Origin: Apodospora peruviana
Lineage: Eukaryota > Ascomycota > Sordariomycetes > Sordariales > Lasiosphaeriaceae
Reading direction: 5' to 3'
DNA length: 16,740 bases
Assembly: GCA_033439685.1 (NCBI GenBank)
Contig: JAUEDM010000022.1
Span: 1-16,740, forward strand
Part shown: positions 1-9,971 of the stretch, piece by piece
Layout of the letters: every line of letters begins with the position of its first letter
How positions within the stretch are numbered: the first letter of the stretch is position 1
Translations under genes and position numbers: made by a program
Notes under the pieces: generated by a model
The model's input: the letters and a program-made list of their open reading frames with translations, nothing else
What the model was told of the DNA's origin: nothing
Databases searched by the model: none

Positions 1-374
1 CCCGAAACCGAACGAAACTTGTCCGAACACAAGCCCAGACTGAACCACAAAGAGCGCCTGTTGTTCTCGATTAGCTCCAGTACGGCAGCGCACGAGGAAA
101 AGAGATAACGGCAGAGTTGAGAGACGCGTACCATGGCGCCGACGGCGGCAACATCGTCGCGCGCAAATTCATGTCGAAACTGCATTCGGATGAACAGCCT
201 GATCAACATGGAGAGGATGGAAAATATCAAGGCCAGCACCGTACTTATGATCACGATGCCGGTCTGGTCTGTCGCCGTCACGACGGTGAAGGGCGCTGAC
301 TGGCCCGGGTAGACGGTCGGTGCCGCCGTCTCGTTGAGCGGAGGCGATCCGCTGTCCGCCGATTCCGAAGCCAT
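1..374 (-). CDS. PTH11/SAT5-like fungal rhodopsin-type membrane protein, 5' part (runs off left edge)
   Basis: This is the start of a multi-pass membrane protein whose remainder lies outside the window. Exon 1 is 374..132 (81 codons from an ATG). An intron of 74 nt (131..58) has donor GTACGC, a GCTAAT branch-like site and a CAG acceptor. Exon 2 (57..1, 19 codons) continues in frame to the edge. Residues 1-30 are a soluble, presumably extracellular N-terminus with a possible N-glycosylation site (Asn14-Glu-Thr). Residues about 39-62 form the first membrane segment, followed by basic residues (RMQFRHEFARDD) and then the start of a second hydrophobic stretch with FGQVSFGFG. The order 'TM1, R/H-rich loop, DD, TM2, FG-rich loop' is typical of the Fung_rhodopsin/SAT5-like family, which includes PTH11-type putative receptors. 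The exact role and ligand cannot be told. It could be any of the many paralogues fungi carry. Confidence 0.8.
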   Translation of the reverse strand, partial: MASESADSGSPPLNETAAPTVYPGQSAPFTVVTATDQTGIVIISTVLALIFSILSMLIRLFIRMQFRHEFARDDVAAVGAMVRVSQLCRYLFSSCAAVLELIENNRRSLWFSLGLCSDKFRSVS

Positions 375-2086
375 CACGAACTCTGGACCCTTGCTGTCTT
401 GGAAGCAGGGGGCGAGTGACAATTGCGAGATCGAGTAAGAAGGAAACCCTGGAAGGCAGAACAGACATTGATCGTAGAGCAGCCCGGGGCAGAGCTGCCC
501 AAGCAGGGAGGCCTGGACTCTTGACGCAATTTGTATATCTGGAAGTGAGAAAGAAACATTCCGTGGCACAAGCCGAGCGGGCAAGGAAATCCGAACACCA
601 GATCCCACGGAACACAAACCCGATCCTGGCGCGCTGTGTACCTGCGTGGGGTGAGTGCGGGAGCAGCGAGACAAGAGCTGGGAGGTACGGATACCTGTGC
701 TGACCCTGGATTTGCGTTGTTACATTTTATCTCACTTTCGGCACACAGTCTGACATGCAACTCAGCAGAAAGTTCTCATTTCAGGGGTGTGGGCAACACA
801 TCGGACCCTGAAAGTTTGGTTGACAGGCAAACCCGTGGCCGAGACTGGCGATAAGCGACAGCAAAGATCAAAAAGAAGCAACGGCTGTCTCAAACATATT
901 CCATCGTTTTTCCTGCTACCCTCATGCTGGTCTCGGTTTGCCAACCGGGCGAGGGAAAATCTAAACATCCAAATCGGACCCCTACTCGACAGAAAGCTGT
1001 CTGAGTCCAGCGTCTCAAAGCCACCGACTCGGGACTTTGGAAAATCTTTGCCTCGATTGGAAATTCCAGAGGCAGATCCGGCAAACTTCTCTTATCTCTT
1101 GATTGTCTGAGGTGACTGACATTGATCTCATCCCTGGCTCAGAGATGTGGGAATTCGGGCACAGCCGGTAGTCGAGGTCCCATCCCATCGCTTGGCCTCC
1201 CCCACGCATCGATTCGGCAAAGCTTGACTCGGGCTTTTCTAACCCTTCTGGACCTGGTCTCACCCACAGAGCGACCCAAGGGAGCGGGAGCTAATGACCA
1301 AGTCGCGCGGACGCTGCGGACCGCGCGGACGTGATTGGGCTTATGGGCGTTTTTGTGGCGCCCTGCAGGAGCGAAGCATGAACCGAGAGCATTGCGAAGT
1401 GAGAAGTGTGAAATGCTTGATAAGACTTGGCGGCCCGGGTTTATTTTGCCCTGCATCCGACCTCTCAGACTATTGACGACAGCGGCCGACCAATGGTGGA
1501 CTCTATCGGGGGAGGGGGCCTGATGGTTGCAACCCCTTCAGGCCCCGTTGTGCTCACGATCCATTGGCCAGATGCCCAGACGCAAGTTGCAAGCCACTTG
1601 GAAATTGACTGATGGTTGGGAATTTTTCTAATCTCTCAGGGTCCCTGCCAGTTTGGGAGGTGGTATCATGTTGTTGGCATTCCACTGCAGCATACGCTTT
1701 ACTCGAAGCGGCATCTTTTTTTATGTTTCGACCTTTCGTTTTGCTTTCTTTTTTGCTACCTAGGAGGTTTTGTGCCGACATGAGCGGGGGAGTCCTTCTC
1801 GACGCGGGTTTTGCGTGATTGGGGGTGGGTGGGTGTTTCTTCTCTCTGATCGAACTGAAGTTCTAGTCTTCCCATCTGTCTCTTTCCTGGACCAATTCAT
1901 GTCGACCCTGTGAGCTCCTCCCTCAAGCAAGCAAAGCCGGAAGCTTGGTTGGCCCATCCATTCTCTTGTTGCCTTCCCATCTGAGCCATCTTCTTCCTCG
2001 TTGCCTGTCAAACCTGACAGAAGTCGCTTCTTTGGTAGCAGATAAAGCGAGCTAGCTGCCAGCTTCAGTCCAAGTCTCGATCCATC
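375..2086. other. Intergenic region between divergent rhodopsin-like and permease genes
   Basis: About 1.7 kb separate the start codons of two divergently transcribed genes, so both promoters must lie here. No open frame has a recognisable protein, and overlapping frames on both strands look random. Pyrimidine-rich patches occur upstream of the permease (around 1690-1765 and 1835-1990), as is common near transcription starts of fungal genes. I see no repeat or RNA gene. Confidence 0.6.
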
Positions 2087-4101
2087 ATGGAGAAAACGGT
2101 CTAACAAGTCGTCGCTCGTCGAGAAAACCTCGGATGCCGCACCCGAGTATGCCTACACCGATGCGCCGACGGTGTCCAGGCTGGGAGGAACCGAAGCCGA
2201 CGAGCATGAGATGCGCATGCTGGGAAAGACACAACAGCTGAACGTTTGTGATGCCATCTCGAGCGGACTGGGTCGTGATTAGATTTACACACACATACTG
2301 ACAGACACCTTAGAGAAACTTTTCGCTTCATCTCGACGCTGGGCTTCGCCTGCACGCTTATGAGCACATGGGAGATTGCATTGATGTAGGTTAACAGCAA
2401 CAGGCTGCTCTCCGGGGGAAAAGAACACGTGCTAACGCGACCGTGTCCCGCAGGACGAGCTTCTTTGCTCTGTTCAACGGCGGAACAGCGGGTCTGATAT
2501 GGGGATACTTCATAGTGTGGATGGGGTATTTGTTGGTATTTGCGTCCATTGCTGAGATGGCGTCGATGTTAGTCAATGGGAAAAAAAGAAGCAACCTTGC
2601 GTCGGCTTGTGTCTGACACGCAATTATAGGGCACCGACGTCCGGCGGCCAGTATCACTGGGTCTCGGAGTTTGCCCCGCCCGGTTCGCAGAAGTTCATGA
2701 GCTACATCACTGGCAAGTTATCCATATCATCATCGCAGTTAACCTCGACCAGGACTCTAACAGCAGACTGTCTGCAGGATGGATTTCCGTACTGGGATGG
2801 CAAGTCGGTCTGGCTTCGCTCACCTTCCTGGTCGGAACTATGATTCAGGGCCTGATCATCCTCACCAACCCCAACTACATCCCCGAGAACTGGCATGGGA
2901 CACTCCTAGTCATCGCCATTGTGGCATTTTGCATCATTTTCAACACCTTCCTCGCAAAAAGGCTACCGATGGTTGAGGGCGGAATCCTCATCTTCCATAT
3001 CTTTGGCTTCTTCGGCGTTCTGGTGACCCTGTGGGCACTTGGCCCCCGCGGCGACCCGAAGCAGGTGTTTACCGAGTTCCTAAACCTGGGTGCGTGGCAG
3101 ACGGACGGCCTGGCCTTCATGGTTGGCCTGTTGGCGCCCATCTACACCCTCATCGGCGCCGACTCGGCCGTCCACATGTCGGAAGAGATCAAGGATGCGT
3201 CGCTCGTCCTGCCCAGGGCCATCATGTGGGCCGCTTGGATGAACGGCTCGCTGGGCTTCATCATGACCATCACGTTTGCCTTCACCCTGGGCAGTGTCTA
3301 TGACATCCTCGAGTCTCCACAGGGTATCCCTTCATCCAGGTTTTCTACGATGTTACGCAGAGTTATGCGGGCACGTCGATTATGACGTCCATCATCATTG
3401 TCAACATCACCTCGGCGTGCATCAGCACTGTAGCGACTGTGTCTCGTCAGACGTGGTCGTTTGCTCGTGACGGCGGTCTTCCTTTCTCGCCGCTCATTGC
3501 CCAGGTAAGTTAACCGAAATAAGACACTCGATGTGAAGAACCCAAGAAAGAGCTGACAGAAACCACGTCAAGGTCAAACCGGGCTGGAACATTCCACTCA
3601 ACTCTGTCCTGATCACCTTTGTCATCACAGCGCTGCTTTCTCTAATCAACATTGGCTCGCATGCTGCCTTCAATGCCATCGGTTCCATGGCCACGAGCGC
3701 CATTCTCGGCACCTACATCATCTCGTACGTATACTATTTACAGTGGCTTCTTCGTCCTCGGACGAAACAACTGGTGTTTGCAGAACGCTGACATATTTGC
3801 TCTTCACGACAGGTTCACCTGTATGGTCCTCCGCCGCCTACGCGGCCCGCTCCCTTCGCGCCGCTGGTCCCTGGGCAAGTTCGGCATGGCGGTCAACGTG
3901 GGCGCCATCATGTTCCTCCTTGTCGTTTGGGTTGTTACGTTCTTCCCCATCGCGGGCGGAGAAGTTCCTGACGCTGGAAACTATGAACTGGAATAGCTTG
4001 ATGTTTGGCGCCTGCATGCTCTTTGCTGTCGTGTACTACTACTTCATTTTTGGCAAGCCACTTATACGCCGCCTGTCATGTTGGTCAAGAGGGACGAGTA
4101 A
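2087..4101 (+). pseudogene. APC-superfamily amino acid/GABA/choline permease, frame broken by five single-base indels
   Basis: This encodes a plasma-membrane proton-coupled transporter of the fungal amino acid/GABA/choline permease family (Uga4/Hnm1 type); the substrate cannot be assigned. Seven exons are visible: 2087-2243, 2314-2385, 2454-2567, 2630-2712, 2778-3504, 3573-3724 and 3813-4101. All six introns are 62-88 nt with clear branch sites. Family motifs are present in order: TLGFACTLMSTWE, TSGGQYHWVSEFAPP, RGDPKQVFTEF, HMSEEIKDASLVLPRAIMW, SRQTWSFARDGGLPFS, KPGWNIPL, and a C-terminus reading TYTPPVMLVKRDE before TAA at 4099-4101. Frame is lost at about 2093-2096 (+1), 2320-2323 (+1), 3328-3332 (-1), 3953-3977 (+1) and 4058-4059 (-1). 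Allowing for these, the exon lengths total 531 codons including the stop, a normal family length. No nonsense substitution is seen. The start at 2087 is inferred because it is the only ATG whose frame meets the conserved one after a single-base slip. Confidence 0.88.
2713..2777 (+). other. GC-AG intron (intron 4 of the permease)
   Basis: The exon pair that restores the family sequence (SYITG-WISVLGWQVG) requires donor GCAAGT at 2713 and acceptor CTGCAG ending at 2777. A CTAAC branch-like site lies around 2755. No GT donor nearby gives the same join. GC-AG introns with a GCAAGT donor are a known minority class spliced by the major spliceosome. Confidence 0.8.
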
Positions 4102-4959
4102 GCGCCCAATTTACTCTACGGGAAAGGGAGGATATAAAAGTTGGGACGTTTGCTGGCTTTGTAACATCGAACCTTTGCGTGGTTATTTTACTTTTGTGCT
4201 GTAGACCAGACCAAGTTTGTTTTACAACTAACTGCTCTGCTTTTACGACAAGCGCACCATGTTTGATGCTATATTGCGAAGTTGGCGTATCAACCGAAAA
4301 GCAACCAAATTGTCCTCCCACGCTTCCGAACCAAAGTTCTCGCATAGTCCCATGTGATCGCGCACCGTATTCCGTATTCAGTAGGATCCCAAAGAAATTA
4401 CAAGTCGGGAGCTGCCGACCCCGATTGTAAGATGCTGCTGATCTTATCCATTTTCAATGACAAAGAGAATCAGGTCTGCATAAAGACATGCCATGCAACC
4501 CGCGGTTGTCACACCCCGTCACGTTTATTTAACTTTTCAGCTTTCGCTTATGATTTCCCATTTCCTTGGGTACCTTGATTAGGCCCTATTAACCTGCTTC
4601 CGTATAGCCCACGACCCACTACCCATCGACTCTGCTTCAGTTACGAATGCTCGCTTACTCTCTCTCAGCAACCAGGACGAGGACCATGAGAGTCCAGACG
4701 AGTCGGAACGACACAGTGGACAGGAACGGATGGAGAGCGCCGCCCTACCCGTGCCAATCAATTATCGGAATTCTCGTGGCGGGCCTGGTTCCTGCTCGGA
4801 AAAGGGGATAACGCCACAAGCACAGTAACAACCCGAGCCAGCCAGTCCATTGAGAAAGCAGCAAGCCACCAACGTTCCAAAACAGCCACTAGCGGAGAAT
4901 TTCCATGCGTCCCGTCCCTTTCCTCGTTTCCCGAGGGAAGACTGAGCGAGTCAGCTTGG
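4102..4959. other. Intergenic region downstream of the permease
   Basis: This stretch holds the probable 3' UTR of the permease and then non-coding DNA up to the pyrimidine tract. Short open frames exist on both strands but none has recognisable composition, a splice structure or motifs. No terminator-like or RNA structure was recognised. Confidence 0.5.
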
Positions 4960-5022
<63 letters not shown>

Positions 5023-5229
5023 TTCTTTCTTTTCTTTCTTCTTTCTTTCTTTCTTTTCTTTTTCTTCTTTCTTTTCTTTCTTTCTTTTTTTTTTTTCTCT
5101 TCTTTCTTTCTTCTCCTTTTATCTCTTCTTTCTTTTCTTTTTTCTTCTTTTTCTTTCTTTTTTCTTCTTTTCTTTTCTTTCTTTCTTCTTTCTTTCTTTC
5201 TTCTTCTTTCTTCTTTCTTCTTCTTTCTT

Positions 5230-5260
<31 letters not shown>

Positions 5261-5282
5261 TTTCTTTCTTTCTTCTTTCTTC
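4960..5282. repeat. TTTC microsatellite and long polypyrimidine tract
   Basis: The plus strand is pure C/T for 323 nt except for one A at 5121. The first 60 nt (4961-5020) are fifteen perfect TTTC units. The rest is a mixture of CTTT, CTTTT and CTT units, as expected from slippage of an older tract. Long lysine/glutamate-rich and serine/phenylalanine-rich frames across it are artefacts of the repeat. Such homopurine-homopyrimidine tracts can adopt triplex (H-DNA) structures and are hard to sequence, so the true length may differ. Confidence 0.97.
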
Positions 5283-5342
5283 GTCCTTCCCTCCCCTGTG
5301 CTTGTCAGATATGGATTACTAAATGCAGTTGAGAACATTCTA

Positions 5343-5538
5343 CACCATTCTACGGTAAATAATCAACCGGCCTGACCTGAAAGACCCCAGTATGTACATA
5401 CTCATGATCTTGTTCCGGGTTTTAAAACACTGATTGCAAGCTATTTAGTATGGTATAAATGTATATTACCAGGGCCCATGTTTGTCTCTACTAGGCCCCA
5501 TGCAAGTACTGCGGTTGATTATTTACCGTAGAATGGTA
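5343..5538. mobile_element. MITE copy 1 (Tc1/mariner-like, TA target duplication)
   Basis: A non-coding element of 196 bp is bounded by terminal inverted repeats that match over 26 consecutive bases (5345-5370 against the complement of 5511-5536). Both ends abut a TA dinucleotide (5341-5342 and 5539-5540), the target duplication typical of the Tc1/mariner superfamily. The ends begin CACCATTC or, on the right, TACCATTC. A related copy in the opposite orientation lies at 10719-10900. There is no transposase, so it must have depended on an element elsewhere in the genome. It starts about 60 bp beyond the pyrimidine tract. Confidence 0.9.
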
Positions 5539-5540
5539 TA

Positions 5541-7337
5541 TTCCAATGGAGGAATGAACGAAGTGATAAGTGACCACCGATGGAAGGAAACCCAGCTTCT
5601 GTGCCGGAGTCAAAAAGTACTCCATACTTTAATAGATAAGATTAGAAGCTGTGATGGTCTCTCTGAACCGCTGTGGTCGAAGCATGTGTGGTGCAGGCTG
5701 CATGCGTGTGTGCATAGCATACCTCGTCACTCATGTGAGCGCAGCTTCCTTTCTGGTTCCAACGAACCATTCACGGGTGTAGATGCTTGCTTTTACTCAC
5801 TTGTCAAGACAGTCTTATAGCCAGTTTTTGCATTCCTTTCCCTTTGCTTGCTTTTTCATCAAGATAACTACGCACGCTACGGTTCCCAACAAGTGAAGAC
5901 AACTTGAACTGATGGTTGATACTCTCCATATATCCAGCATTAAGAAACCAAACAGCAACCCCCCAGAAAAAGCCCCTTTTCTGTCTCCATGCAGCCAGCC
6001 AGCCATTCTCTGACCCGTCCAATCTTGAACATGCAGTGGAAAACTCCGAATTGTTCTATCGGCGCTGCAGCCATGCATTTATTGGACTTCTCACCCGAAA
6101 ACAGATTAGTGGAAAGTGTATCTGCTGGTGAGGCTGCCGTATGTGGGGGTTTAATGCATGATACGTGCTCCCCTTGTTCTGGAACTCCCCAAAGCTGTAC
6201 CGGGTCTGTGCGATTTTGGACGCTGGGGATAATCGGCGATCTGGATGTACAGTTTGTAAGTGAGGAGCTATCATCACCACGAGGTTGGGACTGAAGTCCT
6301 CGAAGTTATAAATCACTGACAAACAGTAGATCGTTCTTGTCACAGCCATTATTGAGTCAACACACGCTTCCTTCCGGATGAAATTAGCTATTATTTGGAA
6401 TGAATATGGTATGGGTGGTGTTGATAGCTGTAGGTTTCACTATCATATGTTGATACGGTTTTGGGTAAAACACACTGCACGCGACCAATGGATATAACGT
6501 GTCGTCCCAACACCGTCCTTTCAAGCAATGATCATTGTATTACACTTGAGGCTAATCTCGATGCAAGAAAAGCCGAAAATTGAGGTGGCCAGTCTGAAGT
6601 CGGGTGGGCTGGATACCTAGGTATTCCAAAGGATTAAATACATAAACAAGGCTACGCGACTAAGCCAAGCATTCAACGCATCCATCCTGCGAGGAAGACA
6701 CTTACTAGCTAGTTAATTACTTATGGGCTCTCTCATGATGTCAAATTTCACTTGCGGTATCTCAAGCAGTGTCAAATGTTCAGAAGAAAAAAGGAACCCG
6801 TCATTGCAAAGTAATCTCATATTTATAACACAGAGAACTGGTTTTGATCAGGTCTCTTTGAAATGTCTAACATCTGAAATCAGGAGATTCAAGACCACCG
6901 ACGCCCTTCGTATGGAACTATCGCTACTACCAACTTGAGAACCATGGTGTATGATGACTAGTAAAATCTTAACCGGCACAACGTCATGACGTTGAATTCA
7001 AAAACACTGAAACATCGCAGATCATAGAACTACCATCAAATCGAGATCCTCATCAGAACATAAGATACCATTGACCATTACCATACGTTTACTTACTCCA
7101 TACCTCGTAGACGCACAATACTACTCCAAACCCCCACTGGCTGATATCATAGTTTCCAATTCCCAAAATCCCAAGATTAAATCACAGAGATATATTCACG
7201 TTGCCCTTTTGACTACGCCTTGTGTCTGTGGGAGGGGCTGATGACCATTCAAACCCGCCGGGAAAGCAACGCTCCCAGCGCCGCCGCAACCTCCTTTCGG
7301 TGCTCATTGGCGGAATCGCTGCTGTGGGCTGTTCCCA
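5541..7337. other. Gene-poor, locally AT-rich intergenic region
   Basis: About 1.8 kb lie between the MITE and the 3' end of the DUF4139 gene. The GC content is visibly lower than in the flanking genes (for example, 21 of 60 bases are G/C in 7021-7080). Small open frames occur, the longest about 100 codons at 5989-6294 on plus, but none shows motifs, introns or gene-like composition. A 12-bp palindrome, ATACCTAGGTAT, sits at 6613-6624. I see no RNA gene. Confidence 0.5.
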
Positions 7338-9971
7338 TCAAACCTGCGCCACCCTCTCCCCGCTGGGACACATAACATCATACTGCAGCATCAGCTTGAC
7401 GCTCTTCCCAGCCGCAAGCTGCACATCCCACGCGACCTCGCCGCCCTTTTTGAGCGTAGCCGTCGCGCGGCCCCAGTCTTTGTCGGTCTCCTTGCCGGCC
7501 ACGCCCGCCGCCACCCCGCTGCTGGCACCAACACTCAGACCGCGCGGGTAAGCGATATCGATCCGCAGCTTCTCGTCCTCCGACACGGGCACCTGGTCCA
7601 GCACGGTGATGTTAACCGGCTTGCCGGCCGTCGCGCGCGAGTTGACCAGCATGACGGTGCGCGTGTAGACCGAGTTGTCGCCTTTCGTAAATACGCCCGT
7701 GGTGCTACGCTTCACGTCCGGCTTCGGGTAGGCGACCTTGATGGCCGGGTCGACGCCCAGACTGAGAGAAAACGTGTCGCCGGCGCTGCAGCGGGGCAGC
7801 GAGGACCGGCCCATGAAGGTGCCGTCGAGCGTTAGCCCCGTCTGGCCTTTTAGGAGGGTCAATTTCGAAGTATTCCGCAGCTTGGCCTTGAGGTAGGCGA
7901 CGGGCTTGTACTTGGCGATGACGGTATGAGAAAAAACGACGTTGGTAAAAGAGATGCGGGCCACGCGCTGCTTGGATGCTGTGGACGAGGGCTTGAGCGT
8001 TTTTAGGGAAGGCAGGTCGTAGGTTGCCGTTAGGCCGGTTTCCTCGAACGCCGATTCCTGGAAGGAGAGCGACGGCGTGGGCTCGAGGATCGTGGCCCCG
8101 TCGTTGTCGTCCAGTCCTCCTCCTTCGTCGGCGGCTTCTTCTTCCTCCTCCTCGCTGTAGTCAACTGAAGAACTGCCGGATCGACGGCTGCGGGAACGCA
8201 TTTTGGATGACTTTTTGGCAAAGGCGCTGGCAAGCGGGGCGCTGCCGGACTCTGAGGTGGCTAAAAATCTTGATGCGCCTGATTTGATGATGTTAGCATG
8301 TGATGATGAGAAAAAGGGCCGAGATGACATACCTTTGGATTGTGTGCTCGATGCACCAAATAGACCGCCGCCGCCTACGTTACCACTGGCCACGGCGTTG
8401 CCGAAGAGTGATGCACCAACTACGGCACCTACGAAAGGATGAGCATTACTGTCCGTGTTTGAGGAGAAGATGGATGGTTTAGTACCTGGAGCTTGAGGGG
8501 CCGGTGGAGGTGGCATACTATTAGCAAACATGTTGGCCTGCTGTTGAGACTGGTGTTGGTACGGGACCTGCGGAAGTTGCTGCCCTCCCTTCTGGGACCC
8601 AAACAGACCATTCGCCGCAGGCATGACATAATGGTCGCCGACTCCAAAGAGTTGGGCCCGCGGCTTCTGCGCTTGATACGAGTTCTGCGCAGCTCTCCAG
8701 GCACCCTTCTCGGCCCGCTCCTCCCGGCTATCCACGAGGTCAGTGGAAAGCGCGCCGCCGCCTCTCCCAGCAAGCTTCACGCGCCATGGGACCAGGGTGG
8801 GAATGTCGTCCTGGAGACCGGAGAAGGTGGTCTGCGACGTGCTGAGGATGACCTTGCAGTTTGACCACGTCTCCGACGTCATGTTGGTCAGCTGGGCATC
8901 GAAGCACAGCATCGCCGTGTTGGCGGTGGTCGACAAGGCCAAGTCGTAGCTTGGCGACCAGAAGGCAGAGGACGTCACGTATGAGAGTGAGAGATCACAA
9001 GTGGACGCGGCTCCAGATGCATCGTCGGTTCCCACTTTTTCGGGCACAGCCTTGATGATATCGCCGGCACTGGCGATGGAGCTCCGGCGAGAGGACGACG
9101 GTGTGAAGTTGGCAGCCTCCAAGGTGATTCGGACGCTGTAGCAGAACCGCGGCCAAAAGTTCTCGCGCTCCTTGCGGATGCGTGTCTTTTCTTTCTGGCG
9201 CTCTGCCTCACGTCGGGCCTCTTTGGCCTTCAGCTGGTCCTTGGCCTTTCTAACCCGGGCCTTTGCTCTCTCGGCTTTGGCTGCTTCCTTGGCTTCCTGC
9301 CTCAGGAGGCGGCCGAGCTCCTTCTGTTTCCTGCTGATCTCCTTGGTCAAAAGCCGGTCTTGGACGGTGCCTTCCAAATGGTACTGGAAGACCTTGTCGC
9401 GCTCCTCCCGATATGTCTCGATGCTGGCCGAGATGTCCACGTCCTTGTGTTCCTTCTTGTCGAGGGAGGCACCGTGCGCGTCAAGGATCTTGAGACGGGT
9501 TTCAGCGCTCGCAATGATCTCCTTGGCACGCTTTTGCTTGTCGGCCAACTCTATGAGCTTCTCGCGAACCGCCTCAACGGCTTGGTTGACGTCTTCCTTG
9601 TTGTCATGGTCATCCTCGTCTTCCGACTTGTCTGTCTCGGAGTCGTTGTCGGAGTCTGGGTAGATGTCCTGGAAGATGTCCCGGTTGGGCAGGAGTTCGA
9701 CGGTGATGTCGGTGATAATGGCGGACCCGGTGCCTTCGACTTTGATCGACTGCTCGTCGGCGGTCGGGGTCAGTCCCAGGAGGGTGATTTCGTTGGCGCC
9801 TGACTGGAGACATGGTTAGGACGACGCAGCTACACAGGAGGGGTGTTAGGGACTTACCTTCAAGGCCACATTCTTGATCTCACGAACAACCTGGGCCCGG
9901 GTAGGGAAGAGGGTAACGGAGCGCGTCGGCAGGTCGCGAATGCGATATTCCTGCTTGTGAGTGGTCTCCAT
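7338..9971 (-). CDS. DUF4140/DUF4139 (mucoidy inhibitor A-like) protein
   Basis: This is an intact three-exon gene. Exon 1 is 9971..9858 (38 codons), intron 1 is 9857..9804 (GTAAGT to CAG, 54 nt), exon 2 is 9803..8333, intron 2 is 8332..8279 (GTATGT, GCTAAC branch, CAG, 54 nt), and exon 3 is 8278..7338. The product is 841 residues. Residues about 8-90 match the N-terminal DUF4140 pattern (PTRSVTLFPTRAQVVREI, then NEITLLGLTPTADEQSIKVEG). An acidic linker follows (about 90-112). Residues about 115-255 are K/E/R/A-rich and should form a coiled coil. The C-terminal half is DUF4139, including FWSPSYDLALS and ending WDVQLAAGKSVKLMLQYDV. It is interrupted by a long low-complexity Q/P/G/S insert with an acidic run (EEEEEE). 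The family occurs in bacteria and fungi; its biochemical role is not established. It has no signal peptide or membrane segment, so it is probably cytosolic or nuclear. Confidence 0.92.
8279..8332 (-). other. 54-nt in-frame intron of the DUF4139 gene
   Basis: On the minus strand the donor GTATGT, branch site TGCTAAC and acceptor TCAG form a near-ideal fungal intron of 54 nt. It is a multiple of three with no stop in frame, so the open frame reads straight through it and adds 18 serine-rich residues. A frame-only gene caller would miss it. Confidence 0.85.

Noticed and set aside
849..2045. GATA-type (HGATAR) sites upstream of the permease at 849-855, 1091-1097, 1418-1424 and 2040-2045, suggesting nitrogen control
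   Set aside because: The number is about what chance gives in 1.7 kb on two strands, and they are not clustered near the start.
3743..4430. Open frames of 140-150 codons on plus at 3743-4204 and 4005-4430
   Set aside because: They are out-of-frame readings of the last permease exon and its 3' flank; only the short ETMNW part is genuine permease sequence.
4889..5375. Long frames on both strands (Lys/Glu-rich and Ser/Phe/Leu-rich) of about 150 codons
   Set aside because: They are translations of the TTTC/CTTT pyrimidine tract and have no gene structure.
5989..6294. 101-codon open frame in the AT-rich region
   Set aside because: It has no motif, no intron, no homologous look and is overlapped by equally long random frames.
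6613..6624. Palindrome ATACCTAGGTAT
   Set aside because: Short CCTAGG palindromes are common in such genomes and no repeat boundary or gene is attached to it.
9172..9803. Plus-strand frames of 147-163 codons opposite the DUF4139 N-terminal half
   Set aside because: They are antisense shadows of the coiled-coil coding sequence, with Ser/Leu-rich composition from K/E codons.
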